DNA of 64,000 bases. Source: Azospirillum baldaniorum. GTDB lineage: Bacteria; Pseudomonadota; Alphaproteobacteria; Azospirillales; Azospirillaceae. The stretch lies in NCBI RefSeq assembly GCF_003119195.2, contig NZ_CP022254.1, positions 1,210,001 through 1,274,000 on the forward strand. Reading direction: 5' to 3'. Below, in pieces: positions 17,566 to 25,256 of this stretch. Made by a program: the position numbers and the translations under genes. Below the pieces are notes generated by a model that worked only from the letters and a program-made list of their open reading frames with translations, did no database searches and was not told the DNA's origin. The stretch's first letter is position 1, and every line of letters begins with the position of its first letter.

Positions 17566-17582
17566 TTGCACAAATTGTCGGC
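17566..17582 (+). promoter_or_regulatory. Possible NtrC half-site between nrtA and nirB
   Basis: TTGCACAAATTGTCGGC contains the left half (TTGCAC-AAAT) of the NtrC site consensus TGCACYAAAWNGGTGCA, but the right half is poor. It lies between the two divergent sigma-54 promoters, where an enhancer would be expected. A perfect 8-bp inverted repeat (AATGGCGG/CCGCCATT, about 17675-17694) further right is a second candidate operator. Confidence 0.3.
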
Positions 17583-17723
17583 TTTCGGACCGCTTTTTGT
17601 TCGATGCAGGACAAAAGCGCGTGTTCTGGTCCCGACACTCCCGCCATCGACCAGCGGCGGCGAGCCCCTGCAAATGGCGGAAATCCGCCATTCCGGTCCC
17701 TTTCTCATACCTTGGTGCCGGTG

Positions 17724-17740
17724 TTGGCACGCGGCTTGCC
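17724..17740 (+). promoter_or_regulatory. Sigma-54 promoter for nirB operon
   Basis: TTGGCACGCGGCTTGCC matches the sigma-54 consensus TGGCACG-N4-TTGC with GG-N10-GC spacing. Predicted start near 17751, so the leader hairpins and terminator at 17762-17872 would be transcribed. Confidence 0.85.
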
Positions 17741-17761
17741 AGAAGGACGGGCAGATCAGGG

Positions 17762-17799
17762 CCAGGGCAACGGCGCCATGGCCGGTTCGACGGCGAACC
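17762..17799 (+). promoter_or_regulatory. Candidate ANTAR (NasT) target leader of nirB
   Basis: Two tandem hairpins. P1 is 17762-17781 (7-bp stem with one G.A mismatch, hexaloop AACGGC). P2 is 17784-17799 (stem GGTTC/GAACC, loop GACGGC, which could alternatively close to a tetraloop). They start about ten bases after the predicted transcription start and are followed at once by a terminator. This is the geometry of NasR/NasT/EutV-type antitermination leaders. Confidence 0.7.
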
Positions 17800-17810
17800 A
17801 CCCGGACAAC

Positions 17811-17872
17811 GGCGTCCGAAACCCTTGGGAATCCCGCGGGAGTCCCAAGGGCTTCGGGCGCCTTTTTCTTTT
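17811..17872 (+). terminator. Intrinsic terminator (attenuator) in the nirB leader
   Basis: 20-base arms (17811-17830 and 17843-17862) that pair throughout with two G.U wobbles, followed by TTTTTCTTTT. It ends 33 bases before the nirB ATG. This would stop transcription unless an antiterminator, presumably NasT, acts on the upstream hairpins. Confidence 0.9.
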
Positions 17873-17904
17873 CGGCCTCGCGGCCTCGCAAGAGGGCACA
17901 CAGC

Positions 17905-20370
17905 ATGAGCACGCACACCAATCCACCCACTCCGCGCGAACGGCTGGTCGTCGTCGGCAACGGCATGGCCGGCATCCGCACGCTGGAGGAGCTGCTGGCC
18001 AAGGCGCCGGACCGTTACGACATCACCGTCTTCGGCGCCGAGCCGCACCCCAACTACAACCGCATCATGCTCTCCCCCGTGCTGGCCGGGGAGAAGACCT
18101 TCGAGCAGATCGTCCTGAACGGGCGCGACTGGTATGAGGCCAACGGAATCAGGCTGTTGACCGGCGACCGGGTGGAGGTGATCGACCGTGCGAACTGCAC
18201 CGTCACGGCCATCTCCGGCCTGACCGTGCCCTATGACAAGCTGTTGATCGCCACCGGCTCCACCCCCGTCATCATCCCGGTTCCCGGCTCCACCCTGACC
18301 GGCGTCGTCGGCTTCCGCGATCTCGCCGATGTCGACACGATGCTTGAGGCGGCGGCCCGGGGGGGACGCGCTGTGGTCATTGGCGGCGGCCTGCTCGGGC
18401 TGGAGGCGGCCAACGGCCTGAAGGTCAAGGGCATGGACGTCACCGTCCTGCACCTGATGGACACGCTGATGGAACGGCAGCTCGACCGCTCCGCCGGGGC
18501 GCTGCTGCGGCACGAGCTGGAACGCCGCGGCATCACCGTGCTGACCGGCGCCGACACTGCTGAAATTGTGGGCAGCGAGAAAGTTTCCGCGGTTCGCCTG
18601 AAAAACGGGCAGGAACTTCCCGCCGATCTGGTCGTCATGGCCGTGGGCATTCGCCCGAACACGACGCTGGGCAAGGCGGCGGGGCTGGCCTGCGGGCGCG
18701 GCATCCAGGTGGACGACGCCATGACCACCTCCGACCCGGCGATCCTGTCGGTCGGCGAATGCGTGGAGCATCGCGGCCAGACCTACGGCCTCGTCGCCCC
18801 GCTGTTCGAGATGGCCAAGGTCGCCGCCGCCCGGCTGGCCGGCAGTGCGGAGGCCGCCTACACCGGCTCCGTCACCTCGACCAAGCTGAAGGTGACGGGG
18901 GTGGACGTCTTCTCGGCGGGCGATTTCACCGGCGGCAAGGACTGCGAGGACATCGTGTTCCGCGACGCCGCCCGCGGCGTCTACAAGCGCGTGGTGGTCA
19001 AGGAGAACCGCATCCTCGGCGCCGTGCTCTACGGCGACACCAAGGACGGCGGCTGGTACTTCCAGATGCTGAAGGACGGGACCGAGGTGGCGCCGGTCCG
19101 CGACACCCTGATCTTCGGCCAGAGTTTTGGAGGCGAGGGGGCGGCAAACCCTAAGGCCGCCGTTGCGGCGCTCCCCGACAGTGCGGAGATCTGCGGCTGC
19201 AACGGCGTGTGCAAGGGCACCATCGTCACGGCGATCACCGAGAAGGGCCTGTCCAGCCTGGACGAGGTGCGGGCTCATACCAAAGCCTCGGCCTCCTGCG
19301 GGAGCTGCACCGGTCAGGTGGAGCAGCTTCTGGCCCTGACGCTGGGCGACGGCTATGCGGGCGAGGCGAAGGCCAAGCCGATGTGCAAATGCACCGACCG
19401 CACCCACGACGAGGTGCGCCGGGCCATCACCGCGCTGGACCTGAAAACCATCCCCGACGTGATGCAGCGGCTGGAATGGCGCACGCCCGACGGCTGCCAC
19501 CATTGCCGCCCGGCGCTGAACTATTACCTGCTCTGCGAATGGCCGGGCGAGTACAAGGACGACAGCCGGTCCCGCTACATCAACGAGCGCGTCCACGCCA
19601 ACATCCAGAAGGACGGCACCTACTCCGTCGTCCCGCGCATGTGGGGCGGGCTGACCAGCGCCAAGGAGCTGAGGGCCATCGCCGACGTGGTGGACAAGTT
19701 CGCCATCCCCACGGTGAAGGTGACCGGCGGCCAGCGCATCGACCTGTTCGGCGTGAAGAAGGAGGATCTGCCCGCGGTGTGGGCGGACCTGAACGCCGCC
19801 GGCATGGTGTCCGGCCACGCCTACGCCAAGGGGCTGCGCACGGTGAAGACCTGCGTCGGGTCGGAATGGTGCCGCTTCGGCACGCAGGACAGCACCGGCC
19901 TGGGCGTCAAGCTGGAGCGGATGACCTGGGGCACCTGGACCCCGCACAAGGTGAAGCTGGCCGTCTCCGGCTGCCCGCGCAATTGCGCGGAGGCCACCAT
20001 CAAGGACCTCGGCGTCGTCTGCGTAGACAGCGGCTACGAGCTGCATGTCGGCGGCAACGGCGGCATGCATGTCCGGGCCTGCGACCTGCTGGTGAAGGTG
20101 GAGACCGAGGCGGAGGTGCTGGAATACACCGGTGCCTACATGCAGCTCTACCGCGAGGAAGCCCGCTATCTGGAGCGCACCGCCCCGTGGGTCGAGCGCG
20201 TCGGGCTGGACCACATCAGGCGCCGGCTGGTCGATGATGCCGAAGGCCGCGCGGCCCTCAACGCCCGCTTCCTCTTCTCCCAAAGCTTTTCGCAGGACGA
20301 TCCCTGGGCCGAGCGGGCCAACGGGTCGGTGGACCGTCATGAATTCGCGCCGCTCGCTCAGGTGGGGTAA
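17905..20370 (+). CDS. nirB: NirB, assimilatory NAD(P)H nitrite reductase large subunit
   Basis: 821 residues. Reduces nitrite to ammonium in the cytoplasm. In order: FAD-binding VVVGNGMAG near the N-terminus; NADH-binding VVIGGGLLGLEAA; a BFD-like [2Fe-2S] region (CGCNGVCKGTIV and ASCGSCTGQV); and the sirohaem/[4Fe-4S] domain with CVGSEWCRFG and SGCPRNCAEATIKDLGV. The ATG at 17905 is the first start after the leader terminator, with AGAGG ahead of it; reading frames extending 5' cross the terminator and are not real. First gene of nirB-nirD-nasA-cobA. Expression should depend on sigma-54 and on NasT antitermination. Confidence 0.96.
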   Translation: MSTHTNPPTPRERLVVVGNGMAGIRTLEELLAKAPDRYDITVFGAEPHPNYNRIMLSPVLAGEKTFEQIVLNGRDWYEANGIRLLTGDRVEVIDRANCTVTAISGLTVPYDKLLIATGSTPVIIPVPGSTLTGVVGFRDLADVDTMLEAAARGGRAVVIGGGLLGLEAANGLKVKGMDVTVLHLMDTLMERQLDRSAGALLRHELERRGITVLTGADTAEIVGSEKVSAVRLKNGQELPADLVVMAVGIRPNTTLGKAAGLACGRGIQVDDAMTTSDPAILSVGECVEHRGQTYGLVAPLFEMAKVAAARLAGSAEAAYTGSVTSTKLKVTGVDVFSAGDFTGGKDCEDIVFRDAARGVYKRVVVKENRILGAVLYGDTKDGGWYFQMLKDGTEVAPVRDTLIFGQSFGGEGAANPKAAVAALPDSAEICGCNGVCKGTIVTAITEKGLSSLDEVRAHTKASASCGSCTGQVEQLLALTLGDGYAGEAKAKPMCKCTDRTHDEVRRAITALDLKTIPDVMQRLEWRTPDGCHHCRPALNYYLLCEWPGEYKDDSRSRYINERVHANIQKDGTYSVVPRMWGGLTSAKELRAIADVVDKFAIPTVKVTGGQRIDLFGVKKEDLPAVWADLNAAGMVSGHAYAKGLRTVKTCVGSEWCRFGTQDSTGLGVKLERMTWGTWTPHKVKLAVSGCPRNCAEATIKDLGVVCVDSGYELHVGGNGGMHVRACDLLVKVETEAEVLEYTGAYMQLYREEARYLERTAPWVERVGLDHIRRRLVDDAEGRAALNARFLFSQSFSQDDPWAERANGSVDRHEFAPLAQVG

Positions 20371-20376
20371 CGACAC

Positions 20377-20733
20377 ATGGATCAGAGCATTTCCTGGATC
20401 ACCGTCGGCTCGGTCGAGGACATTCCCCGCCAGGGGTCCCGCGTGGTGCGGACCGGCTTTGGCGACATCGCCCTGTTCCGCACCGTGGCGGACGAGGTCT
20501 ACGCGCTGGAGGACCGCTGCCCGCACGCCGGCGGCCCGCTGTCGCAGGGCATCGTCCACGGGGCGCGCGTGACCTGCCCGCTGCACAGCTGGGTGATCGA
20601 CCTCGCCAGCGGCGAGGCGGTCGGCCCGGACGAGGGCTGCGCCGGCCACTGCCCGGTGCGGGTGGTCGACGGCGCGGTGCAACTCGGGCTGGCCGCCTTC
20701 CGTCCGGGCCGCGGAGGCTGCGGCCATGGGTGA
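20377..20733 (+). CDS. nirD: NirD, nitrite reductase small subunit (Rieske-type)
   Basis: 118 residues, a single Rieske [2Fe-2S] domain with both ligand pairs intact (CPHAGGPLSQG and CPLHSW). Most NirD proteins have lost these cysteines and histidines, so this copy resembles the Rieske-containing variant and probably binds a cluster for electron transfer to NirB. It starts six bases after the nirB stop. Its last eight bases overlap the ATG of nasA. Confidence 0.9.
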   Translation: MDQSISWITVGSVEDIPRQGSRVVRTGFGDIALFRTVADEVYALEDRCPHAGGPLSQGIVHGARVTCPLHSWVIDLASGEAVGPDEGCAGHCPVRVVDGAVQLGLAAFRPGRGGCGHG

Positions 20734-23521
20734 GGAAAGGCCCTATCCCCCCTCTCCCCTCCGGGGAGAGGGTCGGGGTGAGGGGGGTGCGCTTGTGCCG
20801 GACGCCGCGCCACGCGCAACCCCCTCACCCTCCCCTCTCCCCAGAGGGGAGAGGGAATTTGGGGAGGAAACGGTCCGCACCACCTGCCCCTATTGCGGCG
20901 TCGGCTGCGGCGTTCTGGCTTCCGTCTCCAGCGACGGCACCGTCGGCGTGGCCGGCGATCCCGACCACCCGGCCAACCGGGGGAAGCTCTGCTCCAAGGG
21001 CACCAATCTCCCCGACACGCTGGGCCTCGCCGAGCGGCTGCTCCATCCACAGGTGGACGGGCGGCGCGTCGCCTGGGACGAGGCGATCGCGGAAGTCGCA
21101 AAGCGCCTGTCCGACACCATCGCGAAGCACGGGCCGGACTCGGTGGCCTTCTACGTCTCCGGCCAGTTGCTGACCGAGGACTATTACGCCGTCAACAAGC
21201 TGGCGAAGGGTTTCCTCGGCACCGCCAACATCGACACCAACTCGCGCCTCTGCATGGCCTCCAGCGTGGCGGGCCACAAGCGCGGCTTCGGCGCCGACGC
21301 GGTGCCGGTGACCTACGACGACCTGGACGAGGCCGATCTGGTCCTGCTGGTCGGCTCCAACCTCGCCTGGTGCCACCCGATCCTGAACCAGCGGCTGCTG
21401 GCGGCCAAGCACACGCGCGGCACGCGCATCGTCGTCCTCGACCCGCGCCGCACCGCCGCGGTGGACGGCGCCGACCGGCACCTGCCCATCCGCCCCGGCA
21501 CCGACGCCCTGCTGTTCAACGGGCTGCTTGTTTATCTGGCTGACAACCATCTCGCCGACAACGGCCTGATCGACGCCCGTTTCGTCGCGGAGCACACCGC
21601 CGGTCTGGCCGAGGCGCTGGAGGCCGCCCGCGCCGACGCGCCCTCCCCCGCCCATGTCGCCGCCTGCTGCGGTCTGCCGCTGGCGGAGGTCGAGGCCTTC
21701 TACGCTGAAGTCGCAACGGTCCGCCGCACCGTCACCGTTTACTCCCAGGGGGTGAACCAGTCCTCGCAGGGGACGGACACCGTCAACGCCATCCTGAACG
21801 TTCATTTCCTGACCGGGCGGATCGGCGCGCCGGGCATGGGGCCTTTCTCGGTCACCGGCCAGCCCAACGCCATGGGCGGGCGCGAGGTCGGCGGGCTTGC
21901 CAACCAGCTCGCCGCCCATATGGGGTTCGAGCCGGAGTCGGTGGACCGGCTGCGCCGCTTCTGGAACGCGCCGCGGGTGGCGGACAAGCCCGGCCTGAAG
22001 GCGGTGGACCTGTTCCGCGCCGTGGAGCAGGGCACGGTCCGCGCCGTCTGGGTCATGGCGACCAACCCGGCGGTCAGCATGCCCGACGCCGCCCGCGTCC
22101 GTCGCGCGCTGGCCAAATGCGAAACCGTCATCGTCTCCGACTGCGTCGCCGATACCGACACGGCGCGGCTGTCCCACATCCGCCTGCCCGCTGCGGGGTG
22201 GAGCGAGAAGGACGGCACCGTCACCAACTCCGACCGCACCATCTCCCGTCAGCGGGCCTTCCGTCCCCTGGCGGGCGAGGCGCGGCCCGACTGGTGGATC
22301 GTCACTCAGGTCGCCCGCGCGATGGGCTTCGCCGCCGCCTTCTCCTTTGAGACGCCCGCCGACGTTTTCCGCGAGCACGCCGCCCTCTCCGCCTTCGAGA
22401 ACGGCGGCACGCGCGCCTTCGACATCGGCGGCCTCGCTGGGCTGTCCGACGCTGAATTTGAAACGCTCGCTCCCGCCCCCTGGCCGCGGCGGGCCGGTGA
22501 GGGTCCGACGCGCCGTCTCTTCGCCGATGGGCGCTTCTTCACCGAGGATGGGCGGGCGCGCTTCGTACCCGTTGCCTCCCGCCCCCTGCCCCGCTCCGTG
22601 GAGCCGGGTTCGCTGATGTTGAACACCGGCCGCCTGCGCGACCAGTGGCACACCATGACGCGCACCGGCCTGTCGCCGCGCCTCTCCGCCCACGCGCCGG
22701 AGCCCTGCCTGGATCTCCACCCGCAGGACGCGGCGGCGCGCGGCTTGACCGACGGCGCTCTGGTCAGCCTCTCAACCCCCGTCGGTACGGCGCTGGCCCG
22801 GCTGCGCGTGACCGAGGCGCAGCGGGTGGGGGAAGCCTTCCTGCCCATGCACTGGACCGACCGCTTCACCGCCTCCTGCGTCGTCGGGCGGCTGGTGGAC
22901 GATCTGGCGGTGGACCCGGTGTCGGGCCAGCCCGACCTGAAGCGGATGCCGGTGACGCTCACCCCCTACCCTGCCGCCTGGACCGGCTTCCTGATCGCCC
23001 GCGAGCCGGTGGAGCCTGCCCATGGCGGCTACTGGTCCCGCCGCGCCGTCCCCGGCGGCCACCTGATCGAGCTGGCCAGCGAGGACGCCCTGCCCGCTCC
23101 GGAGACGCTCGCGTTCGGCTTCGCCGGGGCGACCGTCGATTACAGCGACGCGGCCCGCGGCGTGCTGCGCCGCGCCTGGGTGACCCACGACCGGCTGGAG
23201 GCCTGTCTGTTCCTGTCCACCTCCGGCGCCCTGCCCAGCCGGGGCTGGCTGGTCGAGCTGCTGTCGGCGGAGGCGCTGGACGGTGCCGCCCGCCGTGCCC
23301 TGCTCTCCGGCCGGTCGCCGGTTCCCACGGCCGACGAGGGGCGGACGGTCTGTTCCTGCTTCGGCGTCGGCGTCAACCGTCTGATCGCCGCCATTCAAAG
23401 CCAAGGCCTGACCACGGTCCAGGAGGTCGGAGCGGCCCTGCGGGCCGGAACCAACTGCGGCTCCTGCATCCCCGAACTCAAGGAGATCCTTGCCGATGCC
23501 CAGCGCAGCCATGTGGCTTGA
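20726..23521 (+). CDS. nasA: Assimilatory nitrate reductase catalytic subunit (NasA/NasC type)
   Basis: 931 residues. Molybdopterin oxidoreductase that reduces nitrate to nitrite in the cytoplasm. [4Fe-4S] ligands are C54, C57, C61 and C89 (CPYCGVGCG...KLCSKG); a probable Mo-ligand Cys is in SRLCMASSV; the C-terminus has an added BFD-like [2Fe-2S] domain (VCSCFGVGVN and NCGSCIPEL), as in many NasA proteins. Residues about 8-44 are encoded by a family B palindromic repeat. No usual start codon in frame lies after that repeat; a GTG between its arms still leaves the second arm translated. Two iteron-like 16-mers lie in the gene. Confidence 0.93.
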   Translation: MGEERPYPPSPLRGEGRGEGGALVPDAAPRATPSPSPLPRGEREFGEETVRTTCPYCGVGCGVLASVSSDGTVGVAGDPDHPANRGKLCSKGTNLPDTLGLAERLLHPQVDGRRVAWDEAIAEVAKRLSDTIAKHGPDSVAFYVSGQLLTEDYYAVNKLAKGFLGTANIDTNSRLCMASSVAGHKRGFGADAVPVTYDDLDEADLVLLVGSNLAWCHPILNQRLLAAKHTRGTRIVVLDPRRTAAVDGADRHLPIRPGTDALLFNGLLVYLADNHLADNGLIDARFVAEHTAGLAEALEAARADAPSPAHVAACCGLPLAEVEAFYAEVATVRRTVTVYSQGVNQSSQGTDTVNAILNVHFLTGRIGAPGMGPFSVTGQPNAMGGREVGGLANQLAAHMGFEPESVDRLRRFWNAPRVADKPGLKAVDLFRAVEQGTVRAVWVMATNPAVSMPDAARVRRALAKCETVIVSDCVADTDTARLSHIRLPAAGWSEKDGTVTNSDRTISRQRAFRPLAGEARPDWWIVTQVARAMGFAAAFSFETPADVFREHAALSAFENGGTRAFDIGGLAGLSDAEFETLAPAPWPRRAGEGPTRRLFADGRFFTEDGRARFVPVASRPLPRSVEPGSLMLNTGRLRDQWHTMTRTGLSPRLSAHAPEPCLDLHPQDAAARGLTDGALVSLSTPVGTALARLRVTEAQRVGEAFLPMHWTDRFTASCVVGRLVDDLAVDPVSGQPDLKRMPVTLTPYPAAWTGFLIAREPVEPAHGGYWSRRAVPGGHLIELASEDALPAPETLAFGFAGATVDYSDAARGVLRRAWVTHDRLEACLFLSTSGALPSRGWLVELLSAEALDGAARRALLSGRSPVPTADEGRTVCSCFGVGVNRLIAAIQSQGLTTVQEVGAALRAGTNCGSCIPELKEILADAQRSHVA
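20750..20855. repeat. Intergenic-type palindromic repeat, family B copy 1, inside nasA
   Basis: Left arm CCTCTCCCCTCCGGGGAGAG and right arm TCTCCCCAGAGGGGAGAGGG enclose a spacer with GGGTGCGC/GCGCAACCC. It is translated as the first residues of nasA. Other copies are at 25904 and 47356. Confidence 0.85.
21712..21727 (+). repeat. Dispersed iteron copy inside nasA (first)
   Basis: ACGCTGAAGTCGCAAC, the GCAAC class seen near repA. Reads GCT GAA GTC GCA AC(G) in frame. Confidence 0.7.
22449..22464 (+). repeat. Dispersed iteron copy inside nasA (second)
   Basis: ACGCTGAATTTGAAAC, identical to the origin iteron although 15 kb away. Reads GCT GAA TTT GAA AC(G), AEFET, in frame; these AT-rich codons are unlike the surrounding gene. 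Confidence 0.85.
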
Positions 23522-24428
23522 CGGTCTTGTCTCCCGGTCCGGAGGCCAGCGTTTCAACTTCATCGTCGCTTTGCGCGCCGCGCTGGGCTCCGCGCTGCGT
23601 CCGCGCACGACCCGCCGCGTCGCCCGCGCCATCCCGCAGGCGGGCACGCGGACCCCGCATGTCACGCTGGTCGGCGCCGGGCCGGGGGACCCCGACCTGC
23701 TGACCGTCGCGGCGGCGCGGGCCATTTCGCAGGCCGAGGTGATCCTCTACGACCACCTCGTCGGGCCGGGCATCCTCGCCCTGGCGCAGCCGGGGGCGGA
23801 GCTGATCTGCGTCGGCAAGCGGTCGGGCCAGCATTCCCACTCGCAGGAGGCCATCAACACGCTGATCGCGGCGCAGGCCCGCACGGGGCGGCGCACCGTG
23901 CGGCTGAAGGGCGGCGACCCGATGATCTTCGGCCGGGCCGGCGAGGAGATCGAGCATCTGGAGCGTGTCGGAATCAGCGTGTCGGTGATTCCCGGAATCA
24001 CCGCAGCCCTCGGCTGCGCGTCCAGCGCCGGGCTGTCGCTGACCAAGCGCGGCGTGTCGCGCGCCGTGACCTTCGTCACCGCCCATGCCCGCGAGGGCGA
24101 CGCGACGGAGCCGGACTGGGCGCGGCTGGCCGACCCCAAAGGCACGCTGGCGATCTACATGGGTCGCGAGGCCGCTTGCCGCGTCGGGCGCGGCCTGACC
24201 GCCGGCGGGCTGTCCCCCGACACGCCGGTGCTGGCGGTGGAGAACGGCTGCCGCCCCGACGAACGCCACCACCGCACGACGCTGGGCGCCATGGCCGAGC
24301 AAGGCGTGGCGGCGGGCGACGGCCCGACGCTGCTTTTGATCGGCTGGGCGCTAGAAGAACGGGCGGCGCACGCCGGTGATGCCCTCGGCGCGGGCGGCCA
24401 CGTCGGCCAGGGGTTCGGTCACGACTGA
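23496..24428 (+). CDS. cobA: Uroporphyrinogen-III C-methyltransferase (sirohaem synthesis)
   Basis: About 310 residues. Methylates uroporphyrinogen III to precorrin-2, the first step to the sirohaem needed by NirB. SUMT signatures: VTLVGAGPGDPDLLT, RLKGGDPMIFGRAGEE and IPGITAALGCASSAGLSLT. About 50 extra N-terminal residues precede the usual SUMT start. The ATG at 23496 overlaps the nasA end and has AGGAG ten bases before it; a TTG at 23490 and an ATG at 23511 are alternatives. The last 78 bases overlap the convergent NlpC/P60 gene, so the C-terminal tail is not conserved SUMT sequence. Confidence 0.92.
   Translation: MPSAAMWLDGLVSRSGGQRFNFIVALRAALGSALRPRTTRRVARAIPQAGTRTPHVTLVGAGPGDPDLLTVAAARAISQAEVILYDHLVGPGILALAQPGAELICVGKRSGQHSHSQEAINTLIAAQARTGRRTVRLKGGDPMIFGRAGEEIEHLERVGISVSVIPGITAALGCASSAGLSLTKRGVSRAVTFVTAHAREGDATEPDWARLADPKGTLAIYMGREAACRVGRGLTAGGLSPDTPVLAVENGCRPDERHHRTTLGAMAEQGVAAGDGPTLLLIGWALEERAAHAGDALGAGGHVGQGFGHD
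23551..23566 (-). repeat. Inverted iteron-like copy in the 5' part of cobA
   Basis: Minus strand ACGATGAAGTTGAAAC, two mismatches to the origin iteron, in the N-terminal extension of the cobA gene. Here the gene is read against the motif, so the usual codon register does not apply. Confidence 0.5.
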
Positions 24429-25142
24429 CATGGTGAAGACGGTGGCGTGCAGCAGCGTGGCGCCGTCCAGCATGATGCCGACATGGCCGGGGAAGAACAC
24501 GATGTCGCCGCGGCGGTAGTCCACGCCTTGCCCGTCTGCCGAGACCATCGGCCCCAGCCGGTCGTCGTTGCGCTGCATCCCGCTGCTGTGGTGGGTGGTG
24601 ATCCCCGCCGCGCGCAGCGCCACTTGGACGAGGCCGGAGCAGTCGATGCCGAAGGCGCTCCGCCCACCCCAGACATAGGGCGTCTCCAGGAAGCGCAGCG
24701 CCGTCTCCACCGGAACGCGGTTCGGCGGCACGGCCACCGGCTCCAACAGTTTGCCGAAGGTCCACAGCCCGTTGTCGAGCCGGACCCAGCCCCCTGGAAA
24801 CTGGGCGTCCGCTTGCTCCGCTACGGTCACGAGGCTGCCGAAGCTCAGCGCCGCCATCGGCACCGCCTTGTGGGTGGGCGCCGGGTGCAGGTTCGCCACG
24901 CGCCCGGACACGCGGTGGGTCGGGGCGACCGGCTCCGTCAGGTCGGTGCCGGGGGGAAGCCAGCCGACATGGCCGTCGGTGCGGTTTTCCACCTTCACCC
25001 AGTCGCCATCCCGGTCGAGCGGCGTACATGTCTCACCGAACAGCATCTCGCTGGTTTGCGGGACGCCGTGCCTCGGCTGTTCCAGAAGAACGGCCTGCGG
25101 GGCGGCGAGCCGGCGGATCGGGGTGGTCTGTGCATCGGTCAT
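24351..25142 (-). CDS. NlpC/P60-family peptidase with SH3-like domains
   Basis: 263 residues. The N-terminal half has two bacterial SH3-like segments (LFGETCTPLDRDGDWVKVEN and FPGGWVRLDNGLWTFGKLLEP). The C-terminal NlpC/P60 domain has catalytic Cys in FGIDCSGLVQ, His in FFPGHVGIML and a third polar position near LLHATVF. These enzymes cut peptidoglycan stem peptides (typically gamma-D-Glu-diamino acid bonds). No signal peptide is seen, so it may act on imported muropeptides in the cytoplasm. The ATG at 25142 starts the conserved protein; the frame runs on upstream without support. Its 3' end overlaps the convergent cobA gene. Confidence 0.85.
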   Translation of the reverse strand: MTDAQTTPIRRLAAPQAVLLEQPRHGVPQTSEMLFGETCTPLDRDGDWVKVENRTDGHVGWLPPGTDLTEPVAPTHRVSGRVANLHPAPTHKAVPMAALSFGSLVTVAEQADAQFPGGWVRLDNGLWTFGKLLEPVAVPPNRVPVETALRFLETPYVWGGRSAFGIDCSGLVQVALRAAGITTHHSSGMQRNDDRLGPMVSADGQGVDYRRGDIVFFPGHVGIMLDGATLLHATVFTMSVVTEPLADVAARAEGITGVRRPFF

Positions 25143-25256
25143 GCCGGTCACGCTAGAGCCCGCCCTGCCGGAATGCAAGCCAGAGGACCGTTCCGGACAA
25201 TCCTCCGGGAGACGGGGATTTGCTATGGATTTGACGCTTTTCGACAGGAGAGTGCG

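Noticed and set aside
17715..17730. Hairpin GTGCC-GGTGTT-GGCAC as an ANTAR hairpin
   Set aside because: It overlaps the sigma-54 promoter and would lie upstream of the predicted transcription start, and its loop lacks A at position 1.
17374..20727. Very long open frame on the minus strand opposite nirB/nirD (over 1100 codons)
   Set aside because: In a GC-rich genome the antisense strand of real genes is often open. The translation is low-complexity, rich in His, Gln, Val and Gly, with no domain, while the plus strand encodes a textbook NirB.
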